Source: Methanobacterium sp. (GTDB lineage Archaea > Methanobacteriota > Methanobacteria > Methanobacteriales > Methanobacteriaceae). Taken from it: a DNA stretch of 64,000 nucleotides. Of the stretch, positions 25,794 through 34,641 are shown piece after piece (position 1 is the stretch's first letter; the number at the start of each line of letters is the position of its first letter). The notes below the pieces were generated by a model. It saw only the letters and a list, made by a program, of their open reading frames with translations. It did no database searches and had not been told where the DNA came from. A program made the translations under genes and the position numbers. The stretch lies in contig JAVSLW010000004.1 of the NCBI GenBank assembly GCA_039666455.1, forward strand, positions 30,739-94,738, in the 5' to 3' direction.

Positions 25794-25802
25794 TTTATAT
25801 AC
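25794..25802 (+). promoter_or_regulatory. TATA box of por operon
   Basis: TTTATATAC is a good archaeal TATA box. Transcription would start about 25 bases downstream, near 25825, leaving a short leader before the porC ATG at 25845 with its GGAGGT ribosome binding site. Confidence 0.6.
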
Positions 25803-25844
25803 TATTAATTTATAATGATTATACATGAGAAATGGAGGTACATT

Positions 25845-26441
25845 ATGATCGAAATTCGCTTTCATGGACGTGGAGGACAGGGTGTAGTCACCGCTGCTGA
25901 GATTTTAGCAAAAGCTGCATTTGAAGATGGAAAATATTGCCAGGCGTTTCCGTTCTTCGGAGCTGAGCGGAAAGGTGCCCCTATCGTGGCGTTTTCAAGA
26001 ATAGACAACAAACCAATAAGAAGAAGATATCAAATTTATAACCCTGATTATGTTATCGTATTAGATGATACTCTTTTAAAAGCTGTAGATGTATTATCTG
26101 GGCTTAAGGAAGGTGGAAAAGTAATTGTAAATACACAAAAAGATGTAGATCTTGGAGATAACATAGATTCTTATAATATTGACGCCACTGGAATTGCACT
26201 TGACATTTTAGGAGTTCCAATAGTAAATACCGTTATGTTAGGAGCATTTGCAAGTGCAACCGGTGAAGTTACACTTGATTCCATTGTAAAGATAACTAAA
26301 GAAACTTTCCCTGGAAAAATAGGTGAAAAGAATGCTGAAGCTGCAAAAATAGCATTTGAGGAAATTAAAAAATCTCCTGGAAAAATAGGTGAAAAGAGTG
26401 CTGAAGCTGCAAAAATAGCATCTGAACAAATTAACAAATAA
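25845..26441 (+). CDS. porC: Pyruvate:ferredoxin oxidoreductase gamma subunit
   Basis: Catalytic-complex subunit of 198 residues, with IEIRFHGRGGQGVVTAAEILAKAAF at the N-terminus and FPFFGAERKGAPIVAFSRI, standard for the gamma chain. With delta, alpha and beta chains it interconverts pyruvate and acetyl-CoA plus CO2, using ferredoxin. A GGAGGT ribosome binding site fixes the start at 25845 although the frame opens earlier. The C-terminus carries a 22-residue tandem duplication (PGKIGEK-N/S-AEAAKIA repeated, encoded by 26310-26375 and 26376-26441), an unusual extension. Confidence 0.93.
   Translation: MIEIRFHGRGGQGVVTAAEILAKAAFEDGKYCQAFPFFGAERKGAPIVAFSRIDNKPIRRRYQIYNPDYVIVLDDTLLKAVDVLSGLKEGGKVIVNTQKDVDLGDNIDSYNIDATGIALDILGVPIVNTVMLGAFASATGEVTLDSIVKITKETFPGKIGEKNAEAAKIAFEEIKKSPGKIGEKSAEAAKIASEQINK
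26310..26441 (+). repeat. 66-bp tandem duplication at 3' end of porC
   Basis: Two adjacent 66-base units (26310-26375 and 26376-26441) are nearly identical in their first two thirds and differ at only a few positions, so the duplication is fairly recent. The unit is 22 codons, so the frame is kept, and the second copy supplies the present stop codon. Confidence 0.9.
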
Positions 26442-26451
26442 AGGTGATTTT

Positions 26452-26694
26452 ATGACAGCCATAATCGGAACTGTTCGAGAACCTGGAAGCAGTACTAAAA
26501 ACAAAACAGGCAGTTGGAGAGTATTTAAACCAATTTTAGATGAAGAAAAGTGTATAAATTGTGAAAATTGTTTCTTATTCTGTCCAGAAGGATGTGTAAA
26601 TAAGGATAATGAAATTGATTACGATTACTGTAAAGGATGTGGGATTTGTGCCCAGGAATGTCCTGTAAAAGCTATTAAAATGGAGAGAGACTAA
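26452..26694 (+). CDS. porD: Pyruvate:ferredoxin oxidoreductase delta subunit
   Basis: An 80-residue ferredoxin-like chain with two 4Fe-4S motifs: CINCENCFLFCPEGC (about residue 36) and CKGCGICAQECPVKA (about 63). It passes electrons from the thiamine-diphosphate centre to external ferredoxin. RBS AAAGGTGAT lies just before the ATG, and its end overlaps porA by one base. Part of porCDABEF. Confidence 0.94.
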   Translation: MTAIIGTVREPGSSTKNKTGSWRVFKPILDEEKCINCENCFLFCPEGCVNKDNEIDYDYCKGCGICAQECPVKAIKMERD

Positions 26695-27848
26695 TGCTTA
26701 AAGTTATTTCAGCAAACAGAGCTATTTCAGAAGCTGCTAGACTTGCAAAGCCCAAAGTTGTACCGGTTTACCCCATAACTCCTCAGACCTCTATCTCTGA
26801 ATATCTGGCGCAATTTGTTGCAGATGGAGATCTTGATGCAAAATATATAAAAGCAGAATCAGAGCACAGTGCAATAAGTGCAGCTGTAGGTGCGTCCAGC
26901 ACTGGTGTCAGGACCTTTACTGCAACAGCATCACAGGGATTAGCATTAATGCATGAGATTTTATTTACTGCAGCCGGTTTAAGAAATCCAATAGTAATGG
27001 GAAATGCAAACAGAGCATTATCAGCACCAATAAACATATGGAATGACCAGCAAGATTCAATTTCGCAGAGAGATACCGGATGGCTTCAGTTTTATGCTGA
27101 AAATGCCCAAGAAGCACTTGATTTTGTATTACAGGCTTACAAAATTTCTGAAAATAAAAATGTCCTGCTCCCATCAATGATCTGTATAGACGGTTTCATA
27201 CTTACGCACACTGTTGAGCCAGTGGACATTCCTTCACAGGAGGAAGTTGACAGTTTCTTACCAGAATACAAACCAGAACACGCCTATCTTGATCCTAAAG
27301 ATCCAATGTCACTTGGAACATTTGCAGACCCCAACTACTACATGGAAGCAAGATACGGCGTTCAGGTAGCAATGGAAAAGTCCAAAAACATAATAAAAAC
27401 TGTTAACAAGGAATTTAAGGAAAAATTCGGTAGAAAGCATGGTTTTGTTGAAGAATACATGTGCGAAGACGCCGAAATAATCATTGTGGCCATGGGATCC
27501 ATCTGTGGTACAATAAAATCAGTTATAGATAATTTGAGAGAAGAAGGTCAAAAAGTAGGGCTCCTTAAGGTAATAGTCTTCAGACCCTTCCCTAAAGATG
27601 AAATATACAGATCAGTTAAAAATGCCGATAAAATCGCGGTGTTGGATAAAAACATATCCTTTGATGTCGGAGGCGTTTTATACAACGAAATAAAAGCTAA
27701 AATGGACGTCGATACAAGAGGATTTATTATAGGTCTTGGAGGGCGTGATGTATCTCCTGATGACATTAAAAACATAGTAAACATAACCAAAAATTCAACC
27801 AGAGACGATAAGATTAACTGGATCGGACTTAAAGAGGAGGAAATATAA
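26694..27848 (+). CDS. porA: Pyruvate:ferredoxin oxidoreductase alpha subunit
   Basis: The 384-residue alpha chain. Characteristic sequence includes VVPVYPITPQTSISEYLAQ (about residue 20), KAESEHSAISAAVGAS (about 56), FTATASQGLALMHE and RNPIVMGNANRALSAP. It binds pyruvate and CoA with the beta chain. The gene is tightly packed, its ATG overlapping porD's stop (TAATG), and porB starts at the next base after its stop. Confidence 0.95.
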   Translation: MLKVISANRAISEAARLAKPKVVPVYPITPQTSISEYLAQFVADGDLDAKYIKAESEHSAISAAVGASSTGVRTFTATASQGLALMHEILFTAAGLRNPIVMGNANRALSAPINIWNDQQDSISQRDTGWLQFYAENAQEALDFVLQAYKISENKNVLLPSMICIDGFILTHTVEPVDIPSQEEVDSFLPEYKPEHAYLDPKDPMSLGTFADPNYYMEARYGVQVAMEKSKNIIKTVNKEFKEKFGRKHGFVEEYMCEDAEIIIVAMGSICGTIKSVIDNLREEGQKVGLLKVIVFRPFPKDEIYRSVKNADKIAVLDKNISFDVGGVLYNEIKAKMDVDTRGFIIGLGGRDVSPDDIKNIVNITKNSTRDDKINWIGLKEEEI

Positions 27849-28715
27849 ATGGAAGTACCTGGAAAAGAATTACTCGCCCCTGGACACAGAGGATGTGCTG
27901 GATGCGGTGCTCCTGTAGGCGTAAGACTTGCACTTAAAGTACTCGGTGAAAACACCGTAGCAGTAACTCCAACCAGCTGTTTAGAGGTAATTACCACCCC
28001 TTACCCTGAAACTTCATGGAAAGTTCCATGGATTCACGTAGCCTTTGAAAATGCTGCTGCAGTCGCTTCTGGAGTTGAAAAGGCTCTTAAATCCCAGGGA
28101 AAAGATGATGTTAATGTAGTTGTCTTTGCTGGAGACGGTGGAACTGCAGATATAGGTTTTCAATCATTGTCTGGAGCAATGGAAAGAGGAGATAACATAA
28201 TTTATATTTGCTATGATAATGAAGCCTATATGAACACAGGAGTTCAAAGAAGCGGAGCAACACCCTACGGTGCATCAACAACCACATCACCATCAGGAAA
28301 GATGAGTTTTGGTGAAGATAAGCCCAAGAAAAACATGCCAATGATAATTGCAGCTCACGGCGTGCCATACGTTGCAACTGCATCTATTTCATATCCTGAA
28401 GATTTCATGAAAAAAGTCAAAAAAGCATCAGAAGTGGAAGGATCTACTTATATTCACCTGCATCAACCATGTACCGCTGGATGGGGTTATGATCCATCGA
28501 AAACAATAGAAATTGGAAGATTAGCTGTTGATACAGGCGCATGGATTCTCTATGAAATTGTTGAGGGTGACTTTAAAGTAACATACAGACCAATTCAAAG
28601 AAAACCTGTAAATGAATACTTAAATGCTCAAAAACGGTTTAAGCACCTTGCGGATGAGGAAAAAGAAATGATTCAAAATTATGTTAATCAGGTCTGTGCA
28701 GAACTTAAAATATAG
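27849..28715 (+). CDS. porB: Pyruvate:ferredoxin oxidoreductase beta subunit
   Basis: The 288-residue thiamine-diphosphate-binding chain. It has the proximal 4Fe-4S cysteines in HRGCAGCGAP (about residue 14) and a later Cys (HQPCTAGW), and the ThDP/Mg motif FAGDGGTADIGFQ (about 97) with YDNEAYMNTG. RBS GGAGG lies within the porA end. Length and motifs are complete. Confidence 0.95.
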   Translation: MEVPGKELLAPGHRGCAGCGAPVGVRLALKVLGENTVAVTPTSCLEVITTPYPETSWKVPWIHVAFENAAAVASGVEKALKSQGKDDVNVVVFAGDGGTADIGFQSLSGAMERGDNIIYICYDNEAYMNTGVQRSGATPYGASTTTSPSGKMSFGEDKPKKNMPMIIAAHGVPYVATASISYPEDFMKKVKKASEVEGSTYIHLHQPCTAGWGYDPSKTIEIGRLAVDTGAWILYEIVEGDFKVTYRPIQRKPVNEYLNAQKRFKHLADEEKEMIQNYVNQVCAELKI

Positions 28716-28726
28716 GGGGTATAATC

Positions 28727-29221
28727 TTGGAAAAGATACTAATTCAACCAGAGATTTGCGATGGATGCATGGACTGTGAAGAAGCCTGTGCAAAGCTTTA
28801 CGGCGCATCAAGAATCATGGTAAGAGAAGTCGAAGGTGCTTACTACCCTATTATTTGTCAGCAGTGCGAAGATGCTCCATGTAAGAGAATATGCCCAACC
28901 GAAGCAATTGATGATAAATCAGTGGACTCTGATAGATGCATCGGCTGCTCCCTGTGCATGCTTATCTGTCCTTTTGGTTCGGTTGTAATGCACGAGCGGA
29001 AGGCGCAAAAGTGCAGCCAGTGTCCTGGTATCGACACACCTGCCTGTATTAAGGCCTGTTCTAAACGTGCAATTTCTATTGTAGACACTGAAAAAATGAA
29101 GCAGGAGAAGCAGGCTAAACACATTGAAAATATTGCAGGCATTGGCAAAAAGCCAAAAAAGAAAAGTGGACTTGTCACTGTTTTAACACATGGTTCAAGA
29201 GCAGAAGCTGCTCTTAAATAG
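28727..29221 (+). CDS. porE: PorE, polyferredoxin-like electron carrier
   Basis: A 164-residue protein with several 4Fe-4S cysteine clusters (CDGCMDCEEAC, CQQCEDAPCKRICP, CIGCSLCMLICP, CSQCPGIDTPACIKAC), typical of CooF/HycB-type ferredoxins linked to methanogen por operons. It starts with TTG after a GGGGG ribosome binding site. It probably accepts or donates electrons for pyruvate synthesis. Confidence 0.9.
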   Translation: MEKILIQPEICDGCMDCEEACAKLYGASRIMVREVEGAYYPIICQQCEDAPCKRICPTEAIDDKSVDSDRCIGCSLCMLICPFGSVVMHERKAQKCSQCPGIDTPACIKACSKRAISIVDTEKMKQEKQAKHIENIAGIGKKPKKKSGLVTVLTHGSRAEAALK

Positions 29222-29231
29222 GAGGCAGAAA

Positions 29232-29663
29232 ATGAAAGAGTTAGTTTCACGGCCGGAACTTTGCGAGGAATGCTTTAAATGTGAAAGAATATGTCCTCAA
29301 AATGCAATAAGAGTTATTCATGGCGTTTCAATTCACTGCTTGCACTGTGCACCAGATAGAGCCCCATGCCTGAATATTTGTCCTGAAGAGGCTATTGAAG
29401 AAGTTGACGGGGCAATCATTATTAATGAAGATGTTTGTATAGGTTGCAGCCTTTGCAAAGATGCATGTCCTATTGGAGCAATCTACATGGATGAAGAAGG
29501 CGTTGCCAAAAAATGTAACCTCTGTATTGGTGAAGATACTCCTCGCTGTGTTCTTACATGTCCAACAGGAAGTTTATGTGTAGATTCAGAGGAAATGCTA
29601 TCTGATAAGCGCGAAAAAGTAGCTAAAGAACTTGAAAGGCTTAAAGTGATCATGAAATACTGA
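29232..29663 (+). CDS. porF: PorF, polyferredoxin-like electron carrier
   Basis: A 143-residue relative of PorE with the same four-cluster pattern (CEECFKCERICP, CLHCAPDRAPCLNICP, CIGCSLCKDACP, CNLCIGEDTPRCVLTCP). The start at 29232 is fixed by GGAGG, although the frame is open upstream into porE. It is the last gene of the por operon; a T-rich stretch follows. Confidence 0.9.
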   Translation: MKELVSRPELCEECFKCERICPQNAIRVIHGVSIHCLHCAPDRAPCLNICPEEAIEEVDGAIIINEDVCIGCSLCKDACPIGAIYMDEEGVAKKCNLCIGEDTPRCVLTCPTGSLCVDSEEMLSDKREKVAKELERLKVIMKY

Positions 29664-29670
29664 TTAAGCC

Positions 29671-29691
29671 TTTCTTTTATTTTTATATTTT
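29671..29691 (+). terminator. T-rich terminator of por operon
   Basis: Just after porF's stop the coding strand runs TTTCTTTTAT then TTTTATATTTT, a uridine-rich stretch of the type that ends archaeal transcripts. There is no clear hairpin. Confidence 0.4.
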
Positions 29692-29744
29692 AAGAAATTT
29701 TATTTTGTCATTCAATTTTTGCTATTTTCCTGTTTAAAAAGAAA

Positions 29745-29754
29745 TTTATATAAT
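29745..29754 (+). promoter_or_regulatory. TATA box of fumarase gene
   Basis: TTTATATAAT, with AAAGAA just upstream resembling a BRE, lies 34 bases before the fumarase ATG at 29788. This indicates a separate promoter rather than read-through from por. Confidence 0.55.
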
Positions 29755-29787
29755 ATTTATCCAAAGATCAATTCAGGATGAATTATC

Positions 29788-30627
29788 ATGATTACTCAAA
29801 ATACAATAGAAGATACTATTTTCAATTTATTCAAAGAAGCTGTTATTAAGCTTCCAGATGATGTTAAAAAAGCACTTCAGGATGCATATAAAAATGAAGA
29901 TCACAGGCTTGCACGTCTAAACCTTAAAGCTATACTTGATAATATTGAAGCTGCCGAAAAACTTGGAGTTCCAATGTGTCAGGATACTGGTATCCCCATT
30001 GTTTTTGTAAAACTCGGGCATGTTGAGGTTGAAAACCTCATGGATGGAATAAAAAAGGGGGTTGCAAGAGCCACTCGAAAAGTTCCACTTAGACCAAATG
30101 TTGTAAATCCAGTAACCAGAATAAATACAGGGGATAACACCGGTAATTTAATGCCACAGGTTGATATTGAGCTTGTAGATGATGAAATTCTTCAATTAAC
30201 TGCTTTTCCTAAAGGAATTGGCTCTGAAAATAATAATGCACTTAAAATGGCGTTACCTGGTGAGGGAATTGAAGGCATTAAAAAATTTGTTCTGGACACG
30301 GTCATCGCTTCTGGAGGAAAACCATGCCCTCCAATTGTTGTTGGTGTTGGAATTGGGGGATCTTCAGATTTAGCCATGAAGCTTGCAAAAAAAGCACTCT
30401 TAAGTAAAATTGGAGAAAGAAATCCTGATAAAATTCTTGCTCATCTTGAAGAAGAAATCCTGGATGAGATAAACCAGACAGGAATAGGTCCAATGGGCCT
30501 TGGAGGTAAAACCACTGCTCTTGATGTTAAAATCCTAACAGCAGACACTCATACTGCAGGATTACCTATTGGCGTTTGTATTCAATGCTGGGCTGCAAGG
30601 CAGGCCACTGCTACTTTAAAACCTTAA
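29788..30627 (+). CDS. fumA: Fumarate hydratase class I, alpha subunit
   Basis: A 279-residue N-terminal (alpha) half of the iron-sulfur fumarase, which interconverts fumarate and malate in the incomplete reductive TCA route of methanogens. Motifs are VPMCQDTGIPIVFVKLG (about residue 60, cluster Cys), the central GSENNNALKMALPGEG, GIGGSSDLAMKLAKKAL and HTAGLPIGVCIQCWAAR. The beta half is not in this window. Placement next to the por operon links pyruvate synthesis with C4 acid synthesis. Tartrate dehydratase is the close alternative family. Confidence 0.9.
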   Translation: MITQNTIEDTIFNLFKEAVIKLPDDVKKALQDAYKNEDHRLARLNLKAILDNIEAAEKLGVPMCQDTGIPIVFVKLGHVEVENLMDGIKKGVARATRKVPLRPNVVNPVTRINTGDNTGNLMPQVDIELVDDEILQLTAFPKGIGSENNNALKMALPGEGIEGIKKFVLDTVIASGGKPCPPIVVGVGIGGSSDLAMKLAKKALLSKIGERNPDKILAHLEEEILDEINQTGIGPMGLGGKTTALDVKILTADTHTAGLPIGVCIQCWAARQATATLKP

Positions 30628-30663
30628 CTATTTATTTGATTTAAATTGCAAAATAAAAAAGGA

Positions 30664-30885
30664 TTATTTACTGTTTTTATCCAGTTTTTTCAAATTATAA
30701 AATGTTTCAGATTTGATTAGCCCCTGATTTTCCAGATCATCCATTAAATGTTGAATTACAATATACTCTTGACCAGTGTAATCAGCCAGATCTCTAAGAG
30801 AAACATTTTGTTTTCTATTTAAATAATCAAGCGTATTAAACATTAATTCATTTTTTAACTCTTGATTTTTCCACTTCTTATCCAT
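30664..30885 (-). CDS. Small winged-helix protein
   Basis: A 73-residue protein with a winged helix-turn-helix-like core: FNTLDYLNRKQNVSLRDLADYTGQEYIVIQHLMDDLENQGLIKSE. It is probably a DNA-binding regulator. The frame opens at 30933, but GGGAGTGAT sits just before the ATG at 30885, so MDKKWKNQ is the chosen start. Targets are unknown. Confidence 0.6.
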   Translation of the reverse strand: MDKKWKNQELKNELMFNTLDYLNRKQNVSLRDLADYTGQEYIVIQHLMDDLENQGLIKSETFYNLKKLDKNSK

Positions 30886-31146
30886 TTTATCACTCCCATT
30901 CCTATTAAAAATTGACGGAAGTATTTGATTCATATTTTGTGTTTTATTTTACACTTGATGTGTATGTCTTATCTAATATATAATTTTATGGGTAAATCTC
31001 CCTCATTTTAATGAACCCCACCTATAATATAACAATTGTTATATTTCTATATAAATATTTCCATTCTGATTTAAATAATTAAAAAAATAGCAAAATTTGA
31101 ATGTATCTTGTAATTTCTTCACTAAGAGTGAATTACTGTTAAAAAT

Positions 31147-31809
31147 CTACAATCCTGGTTTTTCACAGGTTATCATGAATATGGCCCGATCTCCAATACT
31201 CACTGCACGGTCTGCAGTTCTTTCAAGAAATCTTGCAACAAATAAAAGATGTACTAAATAAGATATTGAATCCTTGTCCTGGAACATGCTCTGTGTAATA
31301 TCATCCAGTACCTGATCAAATAAATTGTCCACATTGTCATCATCCTGCCTTAGTTCCCTTGCCATGTTCATATTCTGATCCAAAAATGAATAAAGCCCTT
31401 TACTTACCATCATTTGAACTATATTGGACATATGAATAAGGTCTTCTCTTGGCCTTTCAGGAATTTCCTGGCCTTTTACATTTAAAGCAGCCTCAGCAAT
31501 GTTTACCGAGAGATCAACCATTCTCTTTAAATGACTCCCCACCTTGATACATGCTTCAATAAACCTTAAATCTTTAGCCACAGGCTGTTCTGATGCTATT
31601 ATGCTCATACATCTTCTTTCTAAGTCAAACTTCATTATCTCTATCTTTTCGCCGGCTTCGTTTACATATTTCAGTTTTTCTTCGTTAAAATCTATTAAAG
31701 CTTCCATTGCACACTTTTGTGCTTTAATGGTCAGCTGCCCCATTTCTTCTACTTCTTCTTTTAATTCCCTTAACCTTTTTCTAAATCGAACTCTTGGATA
31801 CCTTTTCAT
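31147..31809 (-). CDS. phoU: PhoU family phosphate regulatory protein
   Basis: A 220-residue all-helical protein with two PhoU repeats. Acidic metal-binding signatures are seen around EACIKVGSHLKRMVDLSVNIAE (about 104-125) and LFVARFLERTADRAVSIGDRAIFM (about 190-213). PhoU proteins regulate the Pst transporter and phosphate signalling. It is the last gene of the run pstS-pstC-pstA-pstB-phoU-orf-phoU. Confidence 0.9.
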   Translation of the reverse strand: MKRYPRVRFRKRLRELKEEVEEMGQLTIKAQKCAMEALIDFNEEKLKYVNEAGEKIEIMKFDLERRCMSIIASEQPVAKDLRFIEACIKVGSHLKRMVDLSVNIAEAALNVKGQEIPERPREDLIHMSNIVQMMVSKGLYSFLDQNMNMARELRQDDDNVDNLFDQVLDDITQSMFQDKDSISYLVHLLFVARFLERTADRAVSIGDRAIFMITCEKPGL

Positions 31810-31815
31810 TTTTTA

Positions 31816-32259
31816 TCATCTGCCTTTGTAATCATTTATAAGACTTTCTAAATCATTTTCCGATGGTTCACTGATTCTATACTTCGATAATAACTCTTCA
31901 CGAGAATCAGTACTTTTCATCCCTATTTTGTCCCAAAACATGTTAACACTGAGGGGTAATGACAATTTACATTCTTCATTTAGTTCTAAAATTGTGGTAA
32001 ACAATTTTTCAGGAGATTCATAAATTTCTATTATTGATCCAGTCTTAATTTTAATTTTCTCCATTGCATCATTTTCGTATAGTTCATTTAATGTTCCAGC
32101 ATCCAGGTGCCATGCTCCCACTACCAGAGTATCATTTATAAAGAGTATGGATTCATAATCATCGTTTAAAATTCGTATATAACCTAATGAAGGAATATTT
32201 TCCTTTTTAAATTTCTCCCCATACACTTTTTCTTCAGGATCATCTGATGGAAGCCACAT
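31816..32259 (-). CDS. Unknown protein in pst operon
   Basis: A 147-residue soluble protein, no family recognised. The N-terminal half (YIRILNDDYESILFINDTLVVGAWHLDAGTLNELYENDAMEKI) looks like a beta-rich sensor-like fold; the C-terminus is charged. It lies between two phoU genes with gaps of 6 and 30 bases, so it probably belongs to phosphate control, but this is only by position. Confidence 0.55.
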   Translation of the reverse strand: MWLPSDDPEEKVYGEKFKKENIPSLGYIRILNDDYESILFINDTLVVGAWHLDAGTLNELYENDAMEKIKIKTGSIIEIYESPEKLFTTILELNEECKLSLPLSVNMFWDKIGMKSTDSREELLSKYRISEPSENDLESLINDYKGR

Positions 32260-32289
32260 TCATTCAACATCCGTAGTTACATAAACTTT

Positions 32290-32958
32290 TTATTTCATTA
32301 AGATATTATAAAACACTTTATGATGCATAACGCGTTTACCAATAATTGAATATGCTATTCTATCATCCATCCCCATTATATGGTGGCCAGTACTTAGAAG
32401 ATTTCTCCCTATAAGTATTGAATGCATGGATGCAGCTGATGATTTATCTTCATCATACTTAGAAAACATTTGATTATAGAAATCCTGCAGCGAAACAAAA
32501 TTTTTGGTAGAACGCTTTAGAAGTTGAACATCTTCACTTAAAAGAGAGCCAACACCATCTTTTAGCATGTTTTGAACTGTCTGGGACATGAAAGTAAGAT
32601 GAGGAGGCTTGTAGAAATTTTTGTCTTTTTGGGAAGAATCAATGGAATATCTGGATGTGTAGGCTGCAAGAATGTTTATTCTCTCAAGTTCTGTTGCTGT
32701 CCTTAAAATCGCTGCTCCATACCTTAGATCGCGAGCAACAGGCTGCTGAAGTCCAAGGATTTTTAAGCATTCATATTCAATATTTTCACTTTCTCTGTTA
32801 ATTTCACTGGTATTTTCAATTATTTCCATTGCTAAGTTAACATCTTCATTAACAAAGCTTTCCGTAGACTTTTTTATCCTATCAGCAGTCCTGTTACTGT
32901 AATCTAAGAGACTGGAACTAATCTTCCTTAATTTATTCTCTAAAATCGTTCCAAACAT
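32290..32958 (-). CDS. PhoU-like protein
   Basis: A 222-residue helical protein with PhoU features: GLQQPVARDLRYGAAILRTATELERINILAAYTSRY (about 69-104) and a matching second half (HSILIGRNLLSTGHHIMGMDDRIAYSI). It differs clearly from the second PhoU at 31147, so the operon codes for two distinct PhoU proteins. RBS GGTGGAG. It directly follows pstB. Confidence 0.85.
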   Translation of the reverse strand: MFGTILENKLRKISSSLLDYSNRTADRIKKSTESFVNEDVNLAMEIIENTSEINRESENIEYECLKILGLQQPVARDLRYGAAILRTATELERINILAAYTSRYSIDSSQKDKNFYKPPHLTFMSQTVQNMLKDGVGSLLSEDVQLLKRSTKNFVSLQDFYNQMFSKYDEDKSSAASMHSILIGRNLLSTGHHIMGMDDRIAYSIIGKRVMHHKVFYNILMK

Positions 32959-32978
32959 TACTCCACCTTTTGCGTTTA

Positions 32979-33734
32979 TTATCCAAATCTACCAGTAATG
33001 TAATCTTCAGTACGTTTATCTTCAGGTTCCATAAACACTCTATCAGTAAGCCCACTTTCTACAATTTCGCCATTTAAGAAGAATGCTGTGTACTTAGAAA
33101 CTCTTGTAGCTTGCTGCATGTTGTGTGTAACAATAATTATGGTATATTCCTTCTTTAATTTATGAATTAAATCCTCTATTTTAGTTGTTGATATTGGGTC
33201 CAGTGCAGAACATGGTTCATCCATCAATATCACTTCAGGATTTACAGCTATAGTTCTTGCAATACATAATCTCTGCTGCTGACCCCCAGAAAGGCCCATT
33301 GCAGACATATCCAGCTTATCTTTAACTTCATCCCATAATGCAGCAGCTTTTAAACTTTCTTCAACCCGATCTCTAAGTATATTTCTATCATTCATTCCGT
33401 GTATTGTTAAACCATATGCTACATTATCAAATATGGATTTAGGGAAAGGGTTAGGCTTTTGAAAAACCATACCTACTCTTTTTCTTAATTCCACAACATC
33501 AAATTTAGAGTTATATATATCCTCATCATCAAGTGTTACTGTTCCATTTAGCTTAAACGTGTCAATCAAATCATTCATCCGGTTTAAAGTTCGTATAAAT
33601 GTTGATTTTCCACATCCCGAAGGTCCGATTAGAGCTGTAACTGTTTTTTCGGGAATTTTAATATTTACATCTTTTAGAATATGAGCTTCGTCAAAATATA
33701 CATTTAAATCATTTGATTCCATTTTATATTCCAT
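32979..33734 (-). CDS. pstB: Phosphate ABC transporter ATP-binding protein
   Basis: A 251-residue ABC ATPase with Walker A GPSGCGKST (about residue 37), Q-loop VFQKPNPFP, signature LSGGQQQRL, and Walker B VILMDEPCSALDP. The PstB-specific Q-loop and LNRMNDL sequence make the assignment firm. It energises PstAC and lies directly after pstA. Confidence 0.96.
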   Translation of the reverse strand: MEYKMESNDLNVYFDEAHILKDVNIKIPEKTVTALIGPSGCGKSTFIRTLNRMNDLIDTFKLNGTVTLDDEDIYNSKFDVVELRKRVGMVFQKPNPFPKSIFDNVAYGLTIHGMNDRNILRDRVEESLKAAALWDEVKDKLDMSAMGLSGGQQQRLCIARTIAVNPEVILMDEPCSALDPISTTKIEDLIHKLKKEYTIIIVTHNMQQATRVSKYTAFFLNGEIVESGLTDRVFMEPEDKRTEDYITGRFG

Positions 33735-33735
33735 T

Positions 33736-34641
33736 CTATCGCCCCATCATTTTTCTAACCTGTTTTTCAACCATCATATTAGTAACAATGGTTATTATAA
33801 GTATTATAATAACAAGGACTGCTGCAGTTCCAAAAGCATTTTCCAGAGATATACCTTCAGTTGCCAGTATATAAAGGTGCAAAGGTAATGGTCTTGCAGG
33901 GTCAAAAATTGATACAGGAATGCTTGTTGCTGCACCTACAGTATATAAAATTGCTGCAGTTTCTGCAATAGCTCTTGCCATTCCCAGAATTACTCCAGTA
34001 GTAATTCCTGGAATTGCAGCAGGTAACACAACCCTGTATACTGTCTGCCATTTGGTAGCTCCCAGTGCAAAGCTTCCCTCTCTATAAGACCTGGGAACTG
34101 CCTCAATAAAAACTTCAGATGTACGCATTATTGTTGGAAGTGCCATGAGGGCTACTGTAAGCCCTCCTGACAACACACTCCATCCAAAACCAAGGAAGAC
34201 AACAAAAAATGCCAGACCAAAGAGGCCGAATACTATTGATGGAATAGATGCAAGTGTTTCAGCACCAAATCTTATGGCTTTAACTATTCTATTTTCACCA
34301 CTTGCATATTCTGCTAAATAAACCGCAGCTCCAACACCCAATGGAGTTGCAACGAGCACAGCAACGAGAGTTAAATAAATTGTTGAAACTATCATGGGGA
34401 ATATTCCCCCACCCCTACCCGAATTGAGGGGTTTACTAAACAGAAATTCCAGAGTTATAACTGGTAACCCTCTTACAATTATATAACCAACAACAACCAG
34501 CAATATAAGAATTGCAAGAATTCCTGCCCCCCAGAATACTCCTTTCATTATCTTTTGAGCATTTTTTGGTGATATAAGTTTAAAATTTACATTTAATTTC
34601 TTCCGTGGAACTTTTTTAATACCTTCTATTTTTGATGACAT
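33736..34641 (-). CDS. pstA: Phosphate ABC transporter permease PstA
   Basis: A 301-residue membrane permease with six hydrophobic segments. The ABC-contact EAA-like loop is EAVPRSYREGSFALGATKWQTVYRVVLPAAIPGI (about 180-213). Its ATG overlaps the last base of pstC's stop (TAATG) and has GGAGG nine bases upstream. Confidence 0.95.
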   Translation of the reverse strand: MSSKIEGIKKVPRKKLNVNFKLISPKNAQKIMKGVFWGAGILAILILLVVVGYIIVRGLPVITLEFLFSKPLNSGRGGGIFPMIVSTIYLTLVAVLVATPLGVGAAVYLAEYASGENRIVKAIRFGAETLASIPSIVFGLFGLAFFVVFLGFGWSVLSGGLTVALMALPTIMRTSEVFIEAVPRSYREGSFALGATKWQTVYRVVLPAAIPGITTGVILGMARAIAETAAILYTVGAATSIPVSIFDPARPLPLHLYILATEGISLENAFGTAAVLVIIILIITIVTNMMVEKQVRKMMGR

